From Erysipelotrichaceae bacterium (GTDB taxonomy: Bacteria > Bacillota_I > Bacilli_A > Erysipelotrichales > Erysipelotrichaceae), in contig JAUMZN010000005.1 of NCBI GenBank assembly GCA_030528085.1, positions 1 through 44,050 of the forward strand: DNA of 44,050 nucleotides. The letters are read 5' to 3'. The stretch's first letter is position 1. Each line of letters opens with the position of its first letter. Positions 25,122 to 33,521 of this stretch are shown in pieces. A program made the position numbers and the translations under genes. The notes beneath the pieces are model-generated. The model worked only from the letters and a program-made list of their open reading frames with translations, was not told the DNA's origin and made no database searches.

Positions 25122-27038
25122 ATGAATCAAAAACCGAAAAATAAAAATCTAAAATACCTCATCTTAACGTTTGGGATTATCATCCTCTTTGCGGTGATGT
25201 TTTTCCCTTCCATGATGAACAACTCTAGAAATTCTGCGACTTCTTATTCCGACTTTTTACAACAAGTTGAAAAACATGAAGTCGAGAAAGTCACGATTGA
25301 AGGTGACACGATCTCCTATACAACAGATGAAGATGATCGCAAAGTCTATGTGACTCAGCGCGTCGAAGATCCTAACTTAGTGGATCGTTTAATGGCTGGC
25401 GGTGTTGAATTTACAGAAGTTCCCGCTCGTCAAAACAGCTTCTTAACGACATTCTTGCTCACCTTTGGACCTTACATCTTGTTATGGCTTGGTTTATGGT
25501 GGATGCTTAGAAGCTTCCGCAGAAAAATGAATAACTCCATGGGCGGAGGCGGAGGATTTACATTTACTAATCCAAATTCCGACGACAATGGAGATGATGA
25601 TGACGAAGGCAATGGCGGTGGGGGATTCCCATTTGGCGGCTTTGGTGGTTTTGGTCAAAACGAAAAAACAAATGCCAAAGTTTATAAAGGGGAAATGACC
25701 CACACCACATTTAAAGATGTTGCCGGTCAAGATGAAGCAAAACAAAACTTAAAAGAAATTGTTAGCTTCTTGAATAATCCAGGACGCTATAACGAAATTG
25801 GTGCCAAAATGCCAAAAGGTGCCCTTTTAGTTGGTCCTCCAGGTACAGGTAAAACGTTATTAGCTCGTGCCGTTGCTGGTGAAGCAGGGGTTCCATTCTA
25901 CTTCATCGCCGGTTCCGAATTCGTCGAAATGTTCGTCGGTCGTGGGGCAAAACGTGTGCGTGACTTATTTAAAGAAGCCCGCAAACATGCACCATGTATC
26001 GTCTTTATCGATGAAATCGATACAATCGGTAAAAAACGTGATGGATCTGGATTTAATGGCAACGATGAACGTGAACAAACACTCAACCAATTGCTTGCGG
26101 AAATGGATGGCTTTGATGGATCTAAAGGAATTGTCCTTTTAGCCGCAACGAACCGTCCTGATTCCCTTGACCCTGCCTTAACTCGTCCAGGTCGTTTCGA
26201 CCGTCGTATTCCTGTTGAACTGCCTGACCTTGAAGGTCGTGAAGCGATCTTGCAGCTTCATGCTAAAAACGTGAAAATGGCACCAAATATCGACTTCAAT
26301 ATGATTGCTCGCGCTTCTGCCGGAACATCTGGTGCTGATTTGGCTAACATCATTAACGAAGGTGCATTGCTTGCAGTTCGTGATGGCCGTAAACAAGTAG
26401 CCCAACGCGATTTGGAAGAAGCAATTGAAATCGTTATTGCCGGGGAACAAAAGAAAAATAAAGTCATTTCGCCAAAAGAGCGCATGATTGTCGCTTATCA
26501 CGAAATTGGCCACGCTCTTGTTTCCGCGCGCAGCTCACATGCTGCACCAGTTCATAAAATTACGATTATCCCACGTACTAAAGGTGCGTTAGGTTATACG
26601 ATGCAAGTTGATGAACAAGAAAACAACTTGTTGAGTAAAGAAGAACTGTATACAAGAATTGTTACGTATTGCGGTGGTCGTGCTGCTGAAGACTTAGTCT
26701 TCAATTCCATTACATCCGGCGCAAGCAACGATATCGAAATGGCAACGAAAACAGCGCGCATGATGATTGCTCGTTTAGGAATGTCCGACCACTTCGGTAT
26801 GACTGCTTTAGAAACCGTCAATAACCAATACTTAGGCGGCGATACTTCTCTTGCTTGCTCACCAGAAACTTCTGCGCAAATCGACCAAGAAGTCATCGCT
26901 TTAATCGACAAAGCGTATAAAGAAGCTTGCCAAATTTTATCGGATAACATGATGAAATTACACGAGCTCGCTAAATACCTTTACGAAAAAGAAACAATCA
27001 CTGGCGAAGAATTCCTCGAAATTCTCAACCGCGAATAA
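25122..27038 (+). CDS. ftsH: ATP-dependent membrane zinc protease FtsH
   Basis: A 638-residue membrane-bound AAA+ metalloprotease that clears misassembled membrane and regulatory proteins as a hexamer. An N-terminal membrane segment (about 9-27), an outside loop, and a second membrane segment (about 108-130) are followed by an unusual glycine- and aspartate-rich linker (about 138-178). The AAA module has GPPGTGKT at 238-245, Walker [11 protein letters not shown], and the second region of homology with RPGRFDR. The zinc site is HEIGH (H460-H464). The ATG at 25122 is chosen, behind AGAGGT; the longer frame begins at a TTG inside the -10 box and cannot be transcribed from this promoter. Control by HrcA is suggested by the CIRCE-like box. 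Confidence 0.97.
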   Translation: MNQKPKNKNLKYLILTFGIIILFAVMFFPSMMNNSRNSATSYSDFLQQVEKHEVEKVTIEGDTISYTTDEDDRKVYVTQRVEDPNLVDRLMAGGVEFTEVPARQNSFLTTFLLTFGPYILLWLGLWWMLRSFRRKMNNSMGGGGGFTFTNPNSDDNGDDDDEGNGGGGFPFGGFGGFGQNEKTNAKVYKGEMTHTTFKDVAGQDEAKQNLKEIVSFLNNPGRYNEIGAKMPKGALLVGPPGTGKTLLARAVAGEAGVPFYFIAGSEFVEMFVGRGAKRVRDLFKEARKHAPCIVFIDEIDTIGKKRDGSGFNGNDEREQTLNQLLAEMDGFDGSKGIVLLAATNRPDSLDPALTRPGRFDRRIPVELPDLEGREAILQLHAKNVKMAPNIDFNMIARASAGTSGADLANIINEGALLAVRDGRKQVAQRDLEEAIEIVIAGEQKKNKVISPKERMIVAYHEIGHALVSARSSHAAPVHKITIIPRTKGALGYTMQVDEQENNLLSKEELYTRIVTYCGGRAAEDLVFNSITSGASNDIEMATKTARMMIARLGMSDHFGMTALETVNNQYLGGDTSLACSPETSAQIDQEVIALIDKAYKEACQILSDNMMKLHELAKYLYEKETITGEEFLEILNRE

Positions 27039-27042
27039 AACT

Positions 27043-27080
27043 AAAGCTCCAAGATTGCATGATGCCAATCTTGGAGCTTT
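27043..27080. terminator. Bidirectional terminator, ftsH / aldehyde dehydrogenase
   Basis: Perfect 15-base arms AAAGCTCCAAGATTG and CAATCTTGGAGCTTT with an eight-base loop. It begins four bases after the ftsH stop and ends three bases before the stop of the convergent gene. T-rich sequence follows on the plus side and a T-rich stretch on the minus side. Confidence 0.92.
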
Positions 27081-27082
27081 CT

Positions 27083-28498
27083 TTATTTCATAATTTTGTG
27101 AATCGCTCTTGCCATCCAGCGCTTGCGATTGGCATAGCGAAATGGCGTATCAATCCATAATGCTTTATTTAAAATGCCTTTGGTATGCGAGAACGTTTCA
27201 AATCCATAGCGACCATGATATTGACCAATACCGCTAGCCCCCATACCTCCAAAAGGCAAACGTTCGCTAGAAATATGCAGAACAGTATCGTTAATGCATC
27301 CGCCGCCAAAAGGCTGCACATATTTCATATACGACTTACGCAAATCATTGCGCGTAAATAAATAGAATGCCAATGGCGTTGGCAAAGAGGCAAGTTTTCG
27401 CATCAACGGTTTAAAGTCACGATACGTCAACACTGGTAAAATCGGTCCGAAAATTTCTTCCTGCATGATCGGATCATCCCAATCCACGCCTTCTAAAACC
27501 GTCGGTTCAATTTGGAGCGTATCCACACTTGCCCGACCGCCGATCACAACTTTTGTTTCATCCACTAAAGAGACAAGATGTTTAAATCGCGATTCATTAA
27601 TGATCTTGCCAATTTGTGCCGGGTTTGGATATTGTTTTTGAATTTCATGTTTTAAAGCAGCCATAAATGGTTTAGCGACAGATTCATGAACGATGACATA
27701 ATCTGGTGCGACGCAAGTTTGACCGGCATTTAAAAACTTGCCAAAGACGATCCGTTTTGCGGCTAAAGCAAGGTTGGCACTTTCATCCACAACAACAGGC
27801 GATTTACCACCTAATTCTAACGTTACTGGTGTCATATTCTTGCTGGCAGCTTGATAAACGAGTGAGCCGAGATTTTTGCCGCCCGTAAAGAAAATGTAAT
27901 CGAACTTCAATTCTAAAAGTTCACTGATCACTTCTCTTCCTCCCGGTGCTACGCAGACAAATTCTGGAGGATAAATCATTTGGATCATCTTTTCGATCAC
28001 CGCATTGGTCGCTTTAGCAGCATGACCGGTTTTCACGATCGCTGTATTGCCAGCCGCAATCGCTTGGGCTAGAGGTTCGATCGCGAGTAAAAATGGATAG
28101 TTCCAAGGTGCCATGATCAACACATTTCCATAAGGAACAGGTACAGTTTGACTGCTCGAAACAAATTGATGAATGGGAGTTAAATGATTTTTAGCTAGCG
28201 CATTTTGTTTAAGATGGCGAATTTGCCAATCGATCGCACTTAATGTCAAACCAACTTCGGACATATATCCTTCTGTAGAAGATTTTCCTAAATCTTGATG
28301 CAGTGCTTCTAATATTTCTTGTTCATGCAGTTCAATTGCTGCTTTTAATAATTGCAGCTCCACTTTTCTTTCTTGATATGAAATCGTTTTGCCCGATTCA
28401 AAATAACGTCTTTGTTTTTCTAAAATTGCTCCATAATCCACGGCTTCTTGTCCATTGGTGTTTTCGTTTACGGATTGTGTATTGTCTATTGTTTCCAT
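27083..28498 (-). CDS. Aldehyde dehydrogenase family protein
   Basis: A 471-residue NAD(P)-dependent aldehyde dehydrogenase of the short (class 3 / fatty aldehyde or YwdH-like) type. Catalytic Cys is C262 in NAGQTCVAPDY and the general base is E228 in TLELGGKSP; the cofactor-binding FFTGGKNLG and the APWNYPF segment are present, as is the EEIFGPILPV motif. The C-terminus (RYANRKRWMARAIHKIMK) is basic, perhaps for membrane contact, as in class 3 enzymes. AAGGAGGGG precedes the ATG. It stands alone between a bidirectional terminator and the thioredoxin terminator. The substrate is probably a medium or long chain aldehyde, not shown by the sequence. Confidence 0.92.
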   Translation of the reverse strand: METIDNTQSVNENTNGQEAVDYGAILEKQRRYFESGKTISYQERKVELQLLKAAIELHEQEILEALHQDLGKSSTEGYMSEVGLTLSAIDWQIRHLKQNALAKNHLTPIHQFVSSSQTVPVPYGNVLIMAPWNYPFLLAIEPLAQAIAAGNTAIVKTGHAAKATNAVIEKMIQMIYPPEFVCVAPGGREVISELLELKFDYIFFTGGKNLGSLVYQAASKNMTPVTLELGGKSPVVVDESANLALAAKRIVFGKFLNAGQTCVAPDYVIVHESVAKPFMAALKHEIQKQYPNPAQIGKIINESRFKHLVSLVDETKVVIGGRASVDTLQIEPTVLEGVDWDDPIMQEEIFGPILPVLTYRDFKPLMRKLASLPTPLAFYLFTRNDLRKSYMKYVQPFGGGCINDTVLHISSERLPFGGMGASGIGQYHGRYGFETFSHTKGILNKALWIDTPFRYANRKRWMARAIHKIMK

Positions 28499-28592
28499 AT
28501 GATCGCACCCCTCCTTTTCTTGTTGGATTTTATGATTCTGATCATGATTCTAATATAAACGGCATTTTTATGTTTTCGATATGCATCTAATG

Positions 28593-28652
28593 AAAAAAGG
28601 TCTTCATCAATGAACGAACACATCAGGTTCTAGTTCAAATGAGGAAGACCTT
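28593..28652 (-). terminator. Terminator of thioredoxin transcript
   Basis: AAGGTCTTC (28597-28605) pairs with GAAGACCTT (28644-28652); on the minus strand it is followed by six T residues. The loop is long (38 bases), with little further pairing. Confidence 0.75.
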
Positions 28653-28691
28653 CTCTTCATTCAAAATGGGTTGAAATGATTGAAATCGTTT

Positions 28692-29018
28692 TTATTTTTC
28701 TTTTGCGGCATCGATGAAACGCATTAAGCCAGCTTCATCCATGTAACCAGCTGTTGCTAAAACAGCTTTGCTGTCTTTGAAGAAAACTAAAGTTGGAACA
28801 GATTGCACGCGGAATGCGTTTGCCAGATCTGAGTTTTCATCAATATCTACTTTAGCGATCACTACATCGCCTTCTAATTTAGCTGCAGCGCCTTCTAATA
28901 CAGGAGCTAACATTTTGCATGGTCCGCACCATGTCGCAAAAAAGTCGACTAGAACTTGAGAATTAGATTCAACGATCTCTTTAAAATCATCAACACTTTT
29001 AACGTGACGAATTGCCAT
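28692..29018 (-). CDS. trxA: Thioredoxin
   Basis: A 108-residue thioredoxin, a cytoplasmic disulfide reductase. The active site is WCGPC (C31, C34) in FFATWCGPCKML, and the cis-proline segment is VQSVPTLVFF. Length is typical. GAGAGAT lies ahead of the ATG. It follows the AI-2E family gene by 65 bases without a visible terminator between them, so it may be on the same transcript, and is followed by a terminator. Confidence 0.96.
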   Translation of the reverse strand: MAIRHVKSVDDFKEIVESNSQVLVDFFATWCGPCKMLAPVLEGAAAKLEGDVVIAKVDIDENSDLANAFRVQSVPTLVFFKDSKAVLATAGYMDEAGLMRFIDAAKEK

Positions 29019-29083
29019 AATTTATATCTCTCTTTCTTTAGAATTAGTTTACATTAACTTTATCATAAGCACTTCTATTTTGC

Positions 29084-30349
29084 TCACAGATTGTTATTTT
29101 CATATTGCTTTAAAAGTACTCTTTGGATTTCATCTTCCGAGTCGATTTCGTCTTTACTTAAAGACTGAAGATCTAACTCCGATTCTCTCTTTTCTTCCGG
29201 ATTCGTTTGTTCTTGTTGAGCTTGTTTTTGCAGTCTGACTTCAGCTAAGTAGTTATTAAAGATTTTATAAATCGAAGCCATTAATGGTACACCAAGCACC
29301 ATGCCTAAAACCCCAAACAACGAACCACCCACAACGATTGTCATCATGACAAAAATACCGGGCAGACCAACTTTATTGCCGACAACTCTTGGAAAGAAGA
29401 TGTTCGATTCAATTTGTTGGATCACACAAAGGAAGACTAAGAAAATCAAACATTTCATTGGGCTAATCGTAAAGATAATAAATGCGCCGATCCCGCCGCC
29501 AATAAAAGCACCGACCATTGGAATCATATTGATGACACCAACTAAAACCCCAATCATCGTCGCATAAGGCAATCTTAAAATCAGCATCCCCACACTGCAC
29601 ATCGTACTTAAAATGCAGGCTTCAATAATTTCACCAGTAATAAACGATTTAAATGATTCGTGGATGATCATCAAAGAACGTGTTAAATGGGCACGTTTTT
29701 CTTGTGGCATGAATAAATCGGTCAAAACGAAATAAGCTTTAATGAAGCGTTCTTTTTCCGATAAGATATATGCCGCAAATACGACAACAACAAATAAATT
29801 AACGACACTGCCAATTGCTCCTGATACGATACTCATCGTTGAATTGACGACGTTTTTATCGCTGTTGCCATTGAGGATAAAGCCTAAAATTGCTTCTGTT
29901 GTTTTTTGCCAGTTAAGATCAATACCGCCTAACCACTTGCTGAATTCTGGATATTGGATCGTCAGCTGATCGATCGCGGATTGAATTTCTTTAAAGTAAC
30001 GTGGAACTTCGCGCGCTAACATTTGTACCGCATTGATCAAGTTTGGAATAACGATCGACAAGATCAGCGCAATAATACAAAGTGCGACTAAAAAGGCGAC
30101 GAGCATCCCAAATGTTCGAGCCCGCTTTGCGAAAAACGGAACGTTGCAGTTTCTGATTTTCTCTTCCACAGGTGCCATAATGAGGTTCAAAATAAAGGCG
30201 AGCGCGACACCTCCCATTAAAGAAGAAAATGCGCTGAGCACATATTGAAACCCTTCAGCAAAGTAAGAGAAGTTGGTAATAAATAAGATCGCAAGCACAA
30301 CAACAAAGCTTGCCATCCATAGTGTTTTGTATTTTCGAAAGATTTTCAT
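29084..30349 (-). CDS. AI-2E family (PerM/YdiK-like) membrane transporter
   Basis: A 421-residue polytopic membrane protein of the AI-2E exporter family, with about seven or eight membrane segments: two near the N-terminus (12-60), one near 76-100, then a soluble stretch (AREVPRYFKEIQSAIDQL) and the conserved C-terminal bundle with GEIIEACILSTMCSVGM, GVINMIPMVGAFIGGGIGA and the PRVVGNKVGLPGIFVMMTI region. The last about 60 residues are highly charged and cytoplasmic. Despite the family name, members include ion antiporters and proteins of unknown substrate, so no quorum-sensing role is claimed. AAAGGA precedes the ATG. It follows a 56-residue membrane protein gene by 43 bases. Confidence 0.9.
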   Translation of the reverse strand: MKIFRKYKTLWMASFVVVLAILFITNFSYFAEGFQYVLSAFSSLMGGVALAFILNLIMAPVEEKIRNCNVPFFAKRARTFGMLVAFLVALCIIALILSIVIPNLINAVQMLAREVPRYFKEIQSAIDQLTIQYPEFSKWLGGIDLNWQKTTEAILGFILNGNSDKNVVNSTMSIVSGAIGSVVNLFVVVVFAAYILSEKERFIKAYFVLTDLFMPQEKRAHLTRSLMIIHESFKSFITGEIIEACILSTMCSVGMLILRLPYATMIGVLVGVINMIPMVGAFIGGGIGAFIIFTISPMKCLIFLVFLCVIQQIESNIFFPRVVGNKVGLPGIFVMMTIVVGGSLFGVLGMVLGVPLMASIYKIFNNYLAEVRLQKQAQQEQTNPEEKRESELDLQSLSKDEIDSEDEIQRVLLKQYENNNL

Positions 30350-30392
30350 GGATTGTCCTTTCGTTTACTCAATTCATTTAAATGCGATCTGA

Positions 30393-30563
30393 TCACATGG
30401 ACATATAGTGTCGAAGCGCCACAAAGCCAACTCCAAAAAAGAGTGCTGAAATAGCGAGCATCAAAACATCACCTTTAAACATCGCATACATCGATAGCGC
30501 ACAAGCTATAAATAAAGCGATCCAAGATATCCATAACGCTGTTTTTTTCGAGCATTTTTTCAT
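30393..30563 (-). CDS. Small two-helix membrane protein
   Basis: A 56-residue frame, MKKCSKKTALWISW at the start and ALRHYMSM at the end. It has two hydrophobic helices (about 9-27 and 32-50) joined by a short MFKGD turn, with positive charges at the N-terminus that would orient it inside. GAAAGG lies nine bases ahead of the ATG. It sits directly upstream of the AI-2E family gene on the same strand, so it may be a partner or an unrelated small protein on the same message. No family recognised; the hydrophobic composition and binding site make it more credible than a chance frame. Confidence 0.65.
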   Translation of the reverse strand: MKKCSKKTALWISWIALFIACALSMYAMFKGDVLMLAISALFFGVGFVALRHYMSM

Positions 30564-30707
30564 ACATATATGCCTTTCTTATCGTTTTTCAGATAGATCT
30601 TATTTTAACACGTTTAAAGTCAATGAAAAATCATCATACTTGTAACGAATAAAACTGTCAGAAATCAAAGTTTTCATCTCTTTTTGATTTTCTTTGTTTA
30701 CAATGAT

Positions 30708-30764
30708 ATTCGTGTTCTTTTACTTCATGGTTATTAAGTCGTAACCACTGAAGTAATCACGAAT
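30708..30764 (+). promoter_or_regulatory. Long stem-loop upstream of lysozyme-like gene
   Basis: Three consecutive paired segments: ATTCGTG with CACGAAT (30708-30714, 30758-30764), TACTTCA with TGAAGTA (30721-30727, 30749-30755) and TGGTTA with TAACCA (30728-30733, 30742-30747). The hairpin ends just before the ribosome binding site GAAAGGGGAG. It could control translation or mRNA stability, or be an extended operator. Confidence 0.55.
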
Positions 30765-30781
30765 AGAAAGGGGAGTTGAAT

Positions 30782-31477
30782 ATGGCTAAGCGACAAAAAA
30801 TGTCCAAAGATGAAAAAGCAGAATATCGCATGCAAAATAAACAAGCCAAGCAGCTTGCTTACGATCAAAGCGAATCAGCCAAAAACACCAAAAAAGCTCA
30901 CTTTTCTTTATTTCCCTTACTTCTCATTGTCCTGTTCTCTTTTGCGGTGACGTTTTTCATGGAGTCTCGACAATCCAATGCCCCACACGGTTTAACACCT
31001 ATTGAATTAAATCAACGGATTGAATCCGTCGCCTTGAAATATGATATTTTAGATCATCTCGATGAGCTCAAAGCGATTGTCGCTGTTGAATCCAATGGCC
31101 AAAGCGAAGATGTTTTCCAATCTAGCGAATCAGCCGGATTGCCACCTAATTCTTTAAGTGTTAATGAATCGATCGATCAAGGCGTCAGCTATTATCGATC
31201 GCTATTAGATAAAGCCGAAAAACTCGGTCTCGATCAAGATTCTGTTTATCAAGCCTATAACTATGGTAGCGGCTATTTAGATTTTGTTGCCCAACATGGA
31301 AAAAAACATACTCAAGAACTTGCGGAAGAATTTTCCCGCATCCACAGCAATGGCCGCATCGTCACTTATCCTAATCCAATCGCCGTTGAATCTAATGGCG
31401 GCTGGCGTTATGACTATGGCAATATGTTTTACGTTAAACTCATACATCAAGCACTTGATCACGATCCAGCCATTTAA
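30782..31477 (+). CDS. Membrane-anchored lysozyme-like (CwlT-type) muramidase
   Basis: A 231-residue protein with a basic cytoplasmic start (KRQKMSKDEKAEYR), one membrane segment (41-60) and an exterior lysozyme-like domain (about 72-231). The domain matches the CwlT N-acetylmuramidase pattern: AIVAVESNGQ with the likely catalytic E103, then QSSESAGLPPNSL, ESIDQGVSYYRSLL, AYNYGSGYLDFV and the ELAEEFSR segment. It would cut peptidoglycan glycan strands during wall growth or turnover. The ATG at 30782 is used, behind AAAGGGGAG; the frame could open two codons earlier at a TTG. No second NlpC/P60 domain as in CwlT. It is monocistronic with its own terminator. Confidence 0.88.
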   Translation: MAKRQKMSKDEKAEYRMQNKQAKQLAYDQSESAKNTKKAHFSLFPLLLIVLFSFAVTFFMESRQSNAPHGLTPIELNQRIESVALKYDILDHLDELKAIVAVESNGQSEDVFQSSESAGLPPNSLSVNESIDQGVSYYRSLLDKAEKLGLDQDSVYQAYNYGSGYLDFVAQHGKKHTQELAEEFSRIHSNGRIVTYPNPIAVESNGGWRYDYGNMFYVKLIHQALDHDPAI

Positions 31478-31528
31478 ATGATCCATAAGATTAGACATCG
31501 CTTGATCTTCACCCATGTGCCCAAAACA

Positions 31529-31576
31529 AAATGAGAGATCTTTAGATACATACGTATCGTCGATCTCTCATTTTTA
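31529..31576 (+). terminator. Terminator of lysozyme-like gene
   Basis: Perfect arms AAATGAGAGATC (31529-31540) and GATCTCTCATTT (31562-31573), with an inner ATACATACGTAT segment, followed by T residues. Confidence 0.9.
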
Positions 31577-31694
31577 TATTGCTTTATCTCATTTTTTATT
31601 TCATAGGTGCGCAACTGGGAAACAAAGACCCGGATTTTATTTTTGATACAAAACTCCGCCTTTTGGATCTCAAATCAATCAAACCGAAGATTTA

Positions 31695-31820
31695 AATAAT
31701 AATGTGATTGATCTGTATTGAAACACATATAATTTTGTGATTTAGATTGAACGCCTCACCACTTTGAATATAATAAAAATGTGATTAAAATCACTGAATA
31801 TATCATAAAAACGTGATGAG
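31695..31820. repeat. GTGATT repeat array upstream of second DUF4143 ATPase
   Basis: Four related elements contain TAA-rich sequence followed by GTGAT(T/G), with GTGAT at 31704, 31737, 31781 and 31813; spacings are 33, 44 and 32 bases, close to multiples of 11. The second element, TAATTTTGTGATTTAG, is almost the same as the last unit of the array at 9403 (TAATTTTTGTGATTAAG). The third forms an inverted repeat, GTGATT-AA-AATCAC (31781-31794). The last touches the ribosome binding site. They surround a promoter-like TTGAAC-N16-TATAAT (31747-31774). Confidence 0.65.
31747..31774 (+). promoter_or_regulatory. Probable promoter of second DUF4143 ATPase
   Basis: TTGAAC (31747-31752), 16 bases, TATAAT (31769-31774). 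GTGATT elements lie on both sides, the nearest seven bases past the -10 box, which fits repression by a protein bound across the start site. Confidence 0.65.
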
Positions 31821-31828
31821 GTATGTAT

Positions 31829-33205
31829 ATGGAACGATTGATTTTGAAGAAACTACTGAACTGGAAGAATTCTCCCTATCGTAAGCCTTTAATTTTGAAA
31901 GGTGTGCGTCAGGTCGGAAAGACTTGGATTCTAAAAGAATTCGGCAAACGCTACTACGAAAACACTGCTTATTTCAATTTTGATGAAAATGAAGAATACA
32001 AGCAATTTTTTGAAACCACAAAAGATGTAGATCGAATTTTGCAGAATCTCATGCTAGCAAGTGGTCAGAAGATTATGCCAGAAAAAACTCTCATTATTTT
32101 TGACGAGGTACAGGACTGCCCTAAGGTCATCAACGCTATGAAGTATTTCTGTGAGAACGCTCCGCAGTATCACATTGCCTGCGCTGGCTCACTTCTAGGA
32201 ATTGCCTTAGCAAAACCTTCTTCTTTTCCGGTAGGTAAAGTCAACTTCATGCAGATCGATCCCATGACCTTTACCGAATTTCTATTCGCCAATGGAGATG
32301 AGAACTTGGCAAAATATTTAGAGACAATAAAGACCATTGAGCCGATTCCTGATGCCTTCTTTAACCCCCTGTATGAAAAGCTGAAGATGTACTATGTAAC
32401 CGGCGGTATGCCGGAATCCGTCAAGATGTGGACGGAGGCACGAGATGTAGATGCCATGCAAGAGGCTCTGCTCGGGATTATTGATGCCTATGAACGTGAC
32501 TTTGCCAAGCACCCCAACGTCAGCGAGTTTCCCAAGATTTCAATGATCTGGAAGTCCATACCATCCCAGTTAGCAAGAGAAAACAAAAAGTTTATCTATA
32601 AGGTAGTTAAAGAAGGGGCACGAGCCCGTGAATATGAGAATGCCTTGCAGTGGTTGGTGGATGCCCGACTGGTGCACAAAATCTACTGTAGTACTGCTCC
32701 CGGCTTGCCTATAGCCGCCTATGATGACCTCTCTGCCTTTAAAATTTATCTCGTAGATGTAGGAGTGCTCCGTAGATTGGCGCAACTGGCACCAACTGCC
32801 TTTAAAGAGGGTAATCGGTTATTTACCGAATTCAAGGGAGCATTAACCGAAAATTATGTACTTCAGACTTTGATTACACAGTTTGAAGTGACTCCTCGAT
32901 ACTGGAAGCAGACAAATCCTCCTTACGAGGTAGATTTCCTGATTCAGCGTGAAAACGATATTTTCCCCGTGGAGGTCAAGTCTGAAGCTAATACAACCAG
33001 TAGGAGCCTTAAGAAATTCAAAGAGTTGTTCCCAGATCAAGTTAAGCTTCGTATTCGGTTTTCACTGGACAATCTGAAACTAGATGCTGATGTATTGAAC
33101 ATTCCACTGTTTATGGCGGATCAGACCGATCGGTTGATTGGGATTGCATTGGAACAAAAGAAGGAACAAACGAAAGAACACCAAGACATACAGAATATAG
33201 GATGA
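31829..33205 (+). CDS. AAA_14/DUF4143 family ATP-binding protein (copy 2)
   Basis: A 458-residue P-loop ATPase, paralogue of the gene at 9468-10766. Walker A GVRQVGKT (25-32), Walker B LIIFDEVQD, sensor segment CAGSLLGIAL in its usual form, KGALTENYV, and a PD-(D/E)XK-like YEVDFLI followed by FPVEVKSE in DUF4143. I choose the ATG at 31829 rather than 31823: it gives proper spacing to GATGAGG and puts Walker A at the same residues as copy 1. A polar tail of about 15 residues (EQKKEQTKEHQ) extends beyond copy 1. Codon choice is visibly richer in G/C third positions than copy 1 and neighbours, which suggests separate acquisition. Function unknown. Confidence 0.88.
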   Translation: MERLILKKLLNWKNSPYRKPLILKGVRQVGKTWILKEFGKRYYENTAYFNFDENEEYKQFFETTKDVDRILQNLMLASGQKIMPEKTLIIFDEVQDCPKVINAMKYFCENAPQYHIACAGSLLGIALAKPSSFPVGKVNFMQIDPMTFTEFLFANGDENLAKYLETIKTIEPIPDAFFNPLYEKLKMYYVTGGMPESVKMWTEARDVDAMQEALLGIIDAYERDFAKHPNVSEFPKISMIWKSIPSQLARENKKFIYKVVKEGARAREYENALQWLVDARLVHKIYCSTAPGLPIAAYDDLSAFKIYLVDVGVLRRLAQLAPTAFKEGNRLFTEFKGALTENYVLQTLITQFEVTPRYWKQTNPPYEVDFLIQRENDIFPVEVKSEANTTSRSLKKFKELFPDQVKLRIRFSLDNLKLDADVLNIPLFMADQTDRLIGIALEQKKEQTKEHQDIQNIG

Positions 33206-33303
33206 AGTAAGAAATAGTGCAAACTTCTTTCTTCGTTTTCGTAAAGTGAACAGAACTCTAAATTAAGTAGAAGATAGATAATTCAATTCAATGCAAAGTC
33301 TAA

Positions 33304-33344
33304 TTTTATACAAATTTAAAGTTGTACTTTAAATTTGTATAAAA
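33304..33344. repeat. Perfect 19-bp AT-rich inverted repeat
   Basis: TTTTATACAAATTTAAAGT (33304-33322) and its exact complement (33326-33344) are separated by only TGT. There is no T-tract outside the stem, but the T- and A-ends of the stem itself may serve. It lies about 100 bases after the second DUF4143 gene. Could be a terminator, cruciform or a mobile-element end. Confidence 0.6.
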
Positions 33345-33412
33345 ACATTTCCCCTTGCTCGCCTTGATTTTGTTCTTTGGTCGATACACTTTAAGTTTTA
33401 ACCATTTCTTTT

Positions 33413-33484
33413 TCAAAAAAAATCCCTTTTATTGACGACTCGATTTAGTTATTTCGAGTGTCGACTAAAAGGGATTTTGTTTTT
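33413..33484. terminator. Bidirectional terminator, DUF4143 copy 2 / LCP gene
   Basis: Long imperfect stem: AAAATCCCTTTTA (from 33419) with TAAAAGGGATTTT (to 33478), extended inward by ACTCGA/TCGAGT. A-rich sequence on the left gives a T-tract on the minus strand, and TTTTGTTTTT on the right serves the plus strand. Confidence 0.85.
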
Positions 33485-33521
33485 ATGAAGATTTTTTTAT
33501 TAATGGTCTTTGTTCAACTAT

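Larger units (their letters stand above)
31478..31828. other. Intergenic region with terminator and GTGATT repeats
   Basis: Contains the terminator of the lysozyme-like gene (31529-31576) and, from 31695, AT-rich promoter sequence with GTGATT repeats in front of the second AAA_14/DUF4143 gene. No gene was seen. Confidence 0.6.
33206..33521. other. Intergenic region with two inverted repeats
   Basis: No gene. Holds a perfect AT-rich hairpin at 33304-33344 and the shared terminator at 33413-33484 between the convergent ATPase and LCP genes. Confidence 0.6.
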
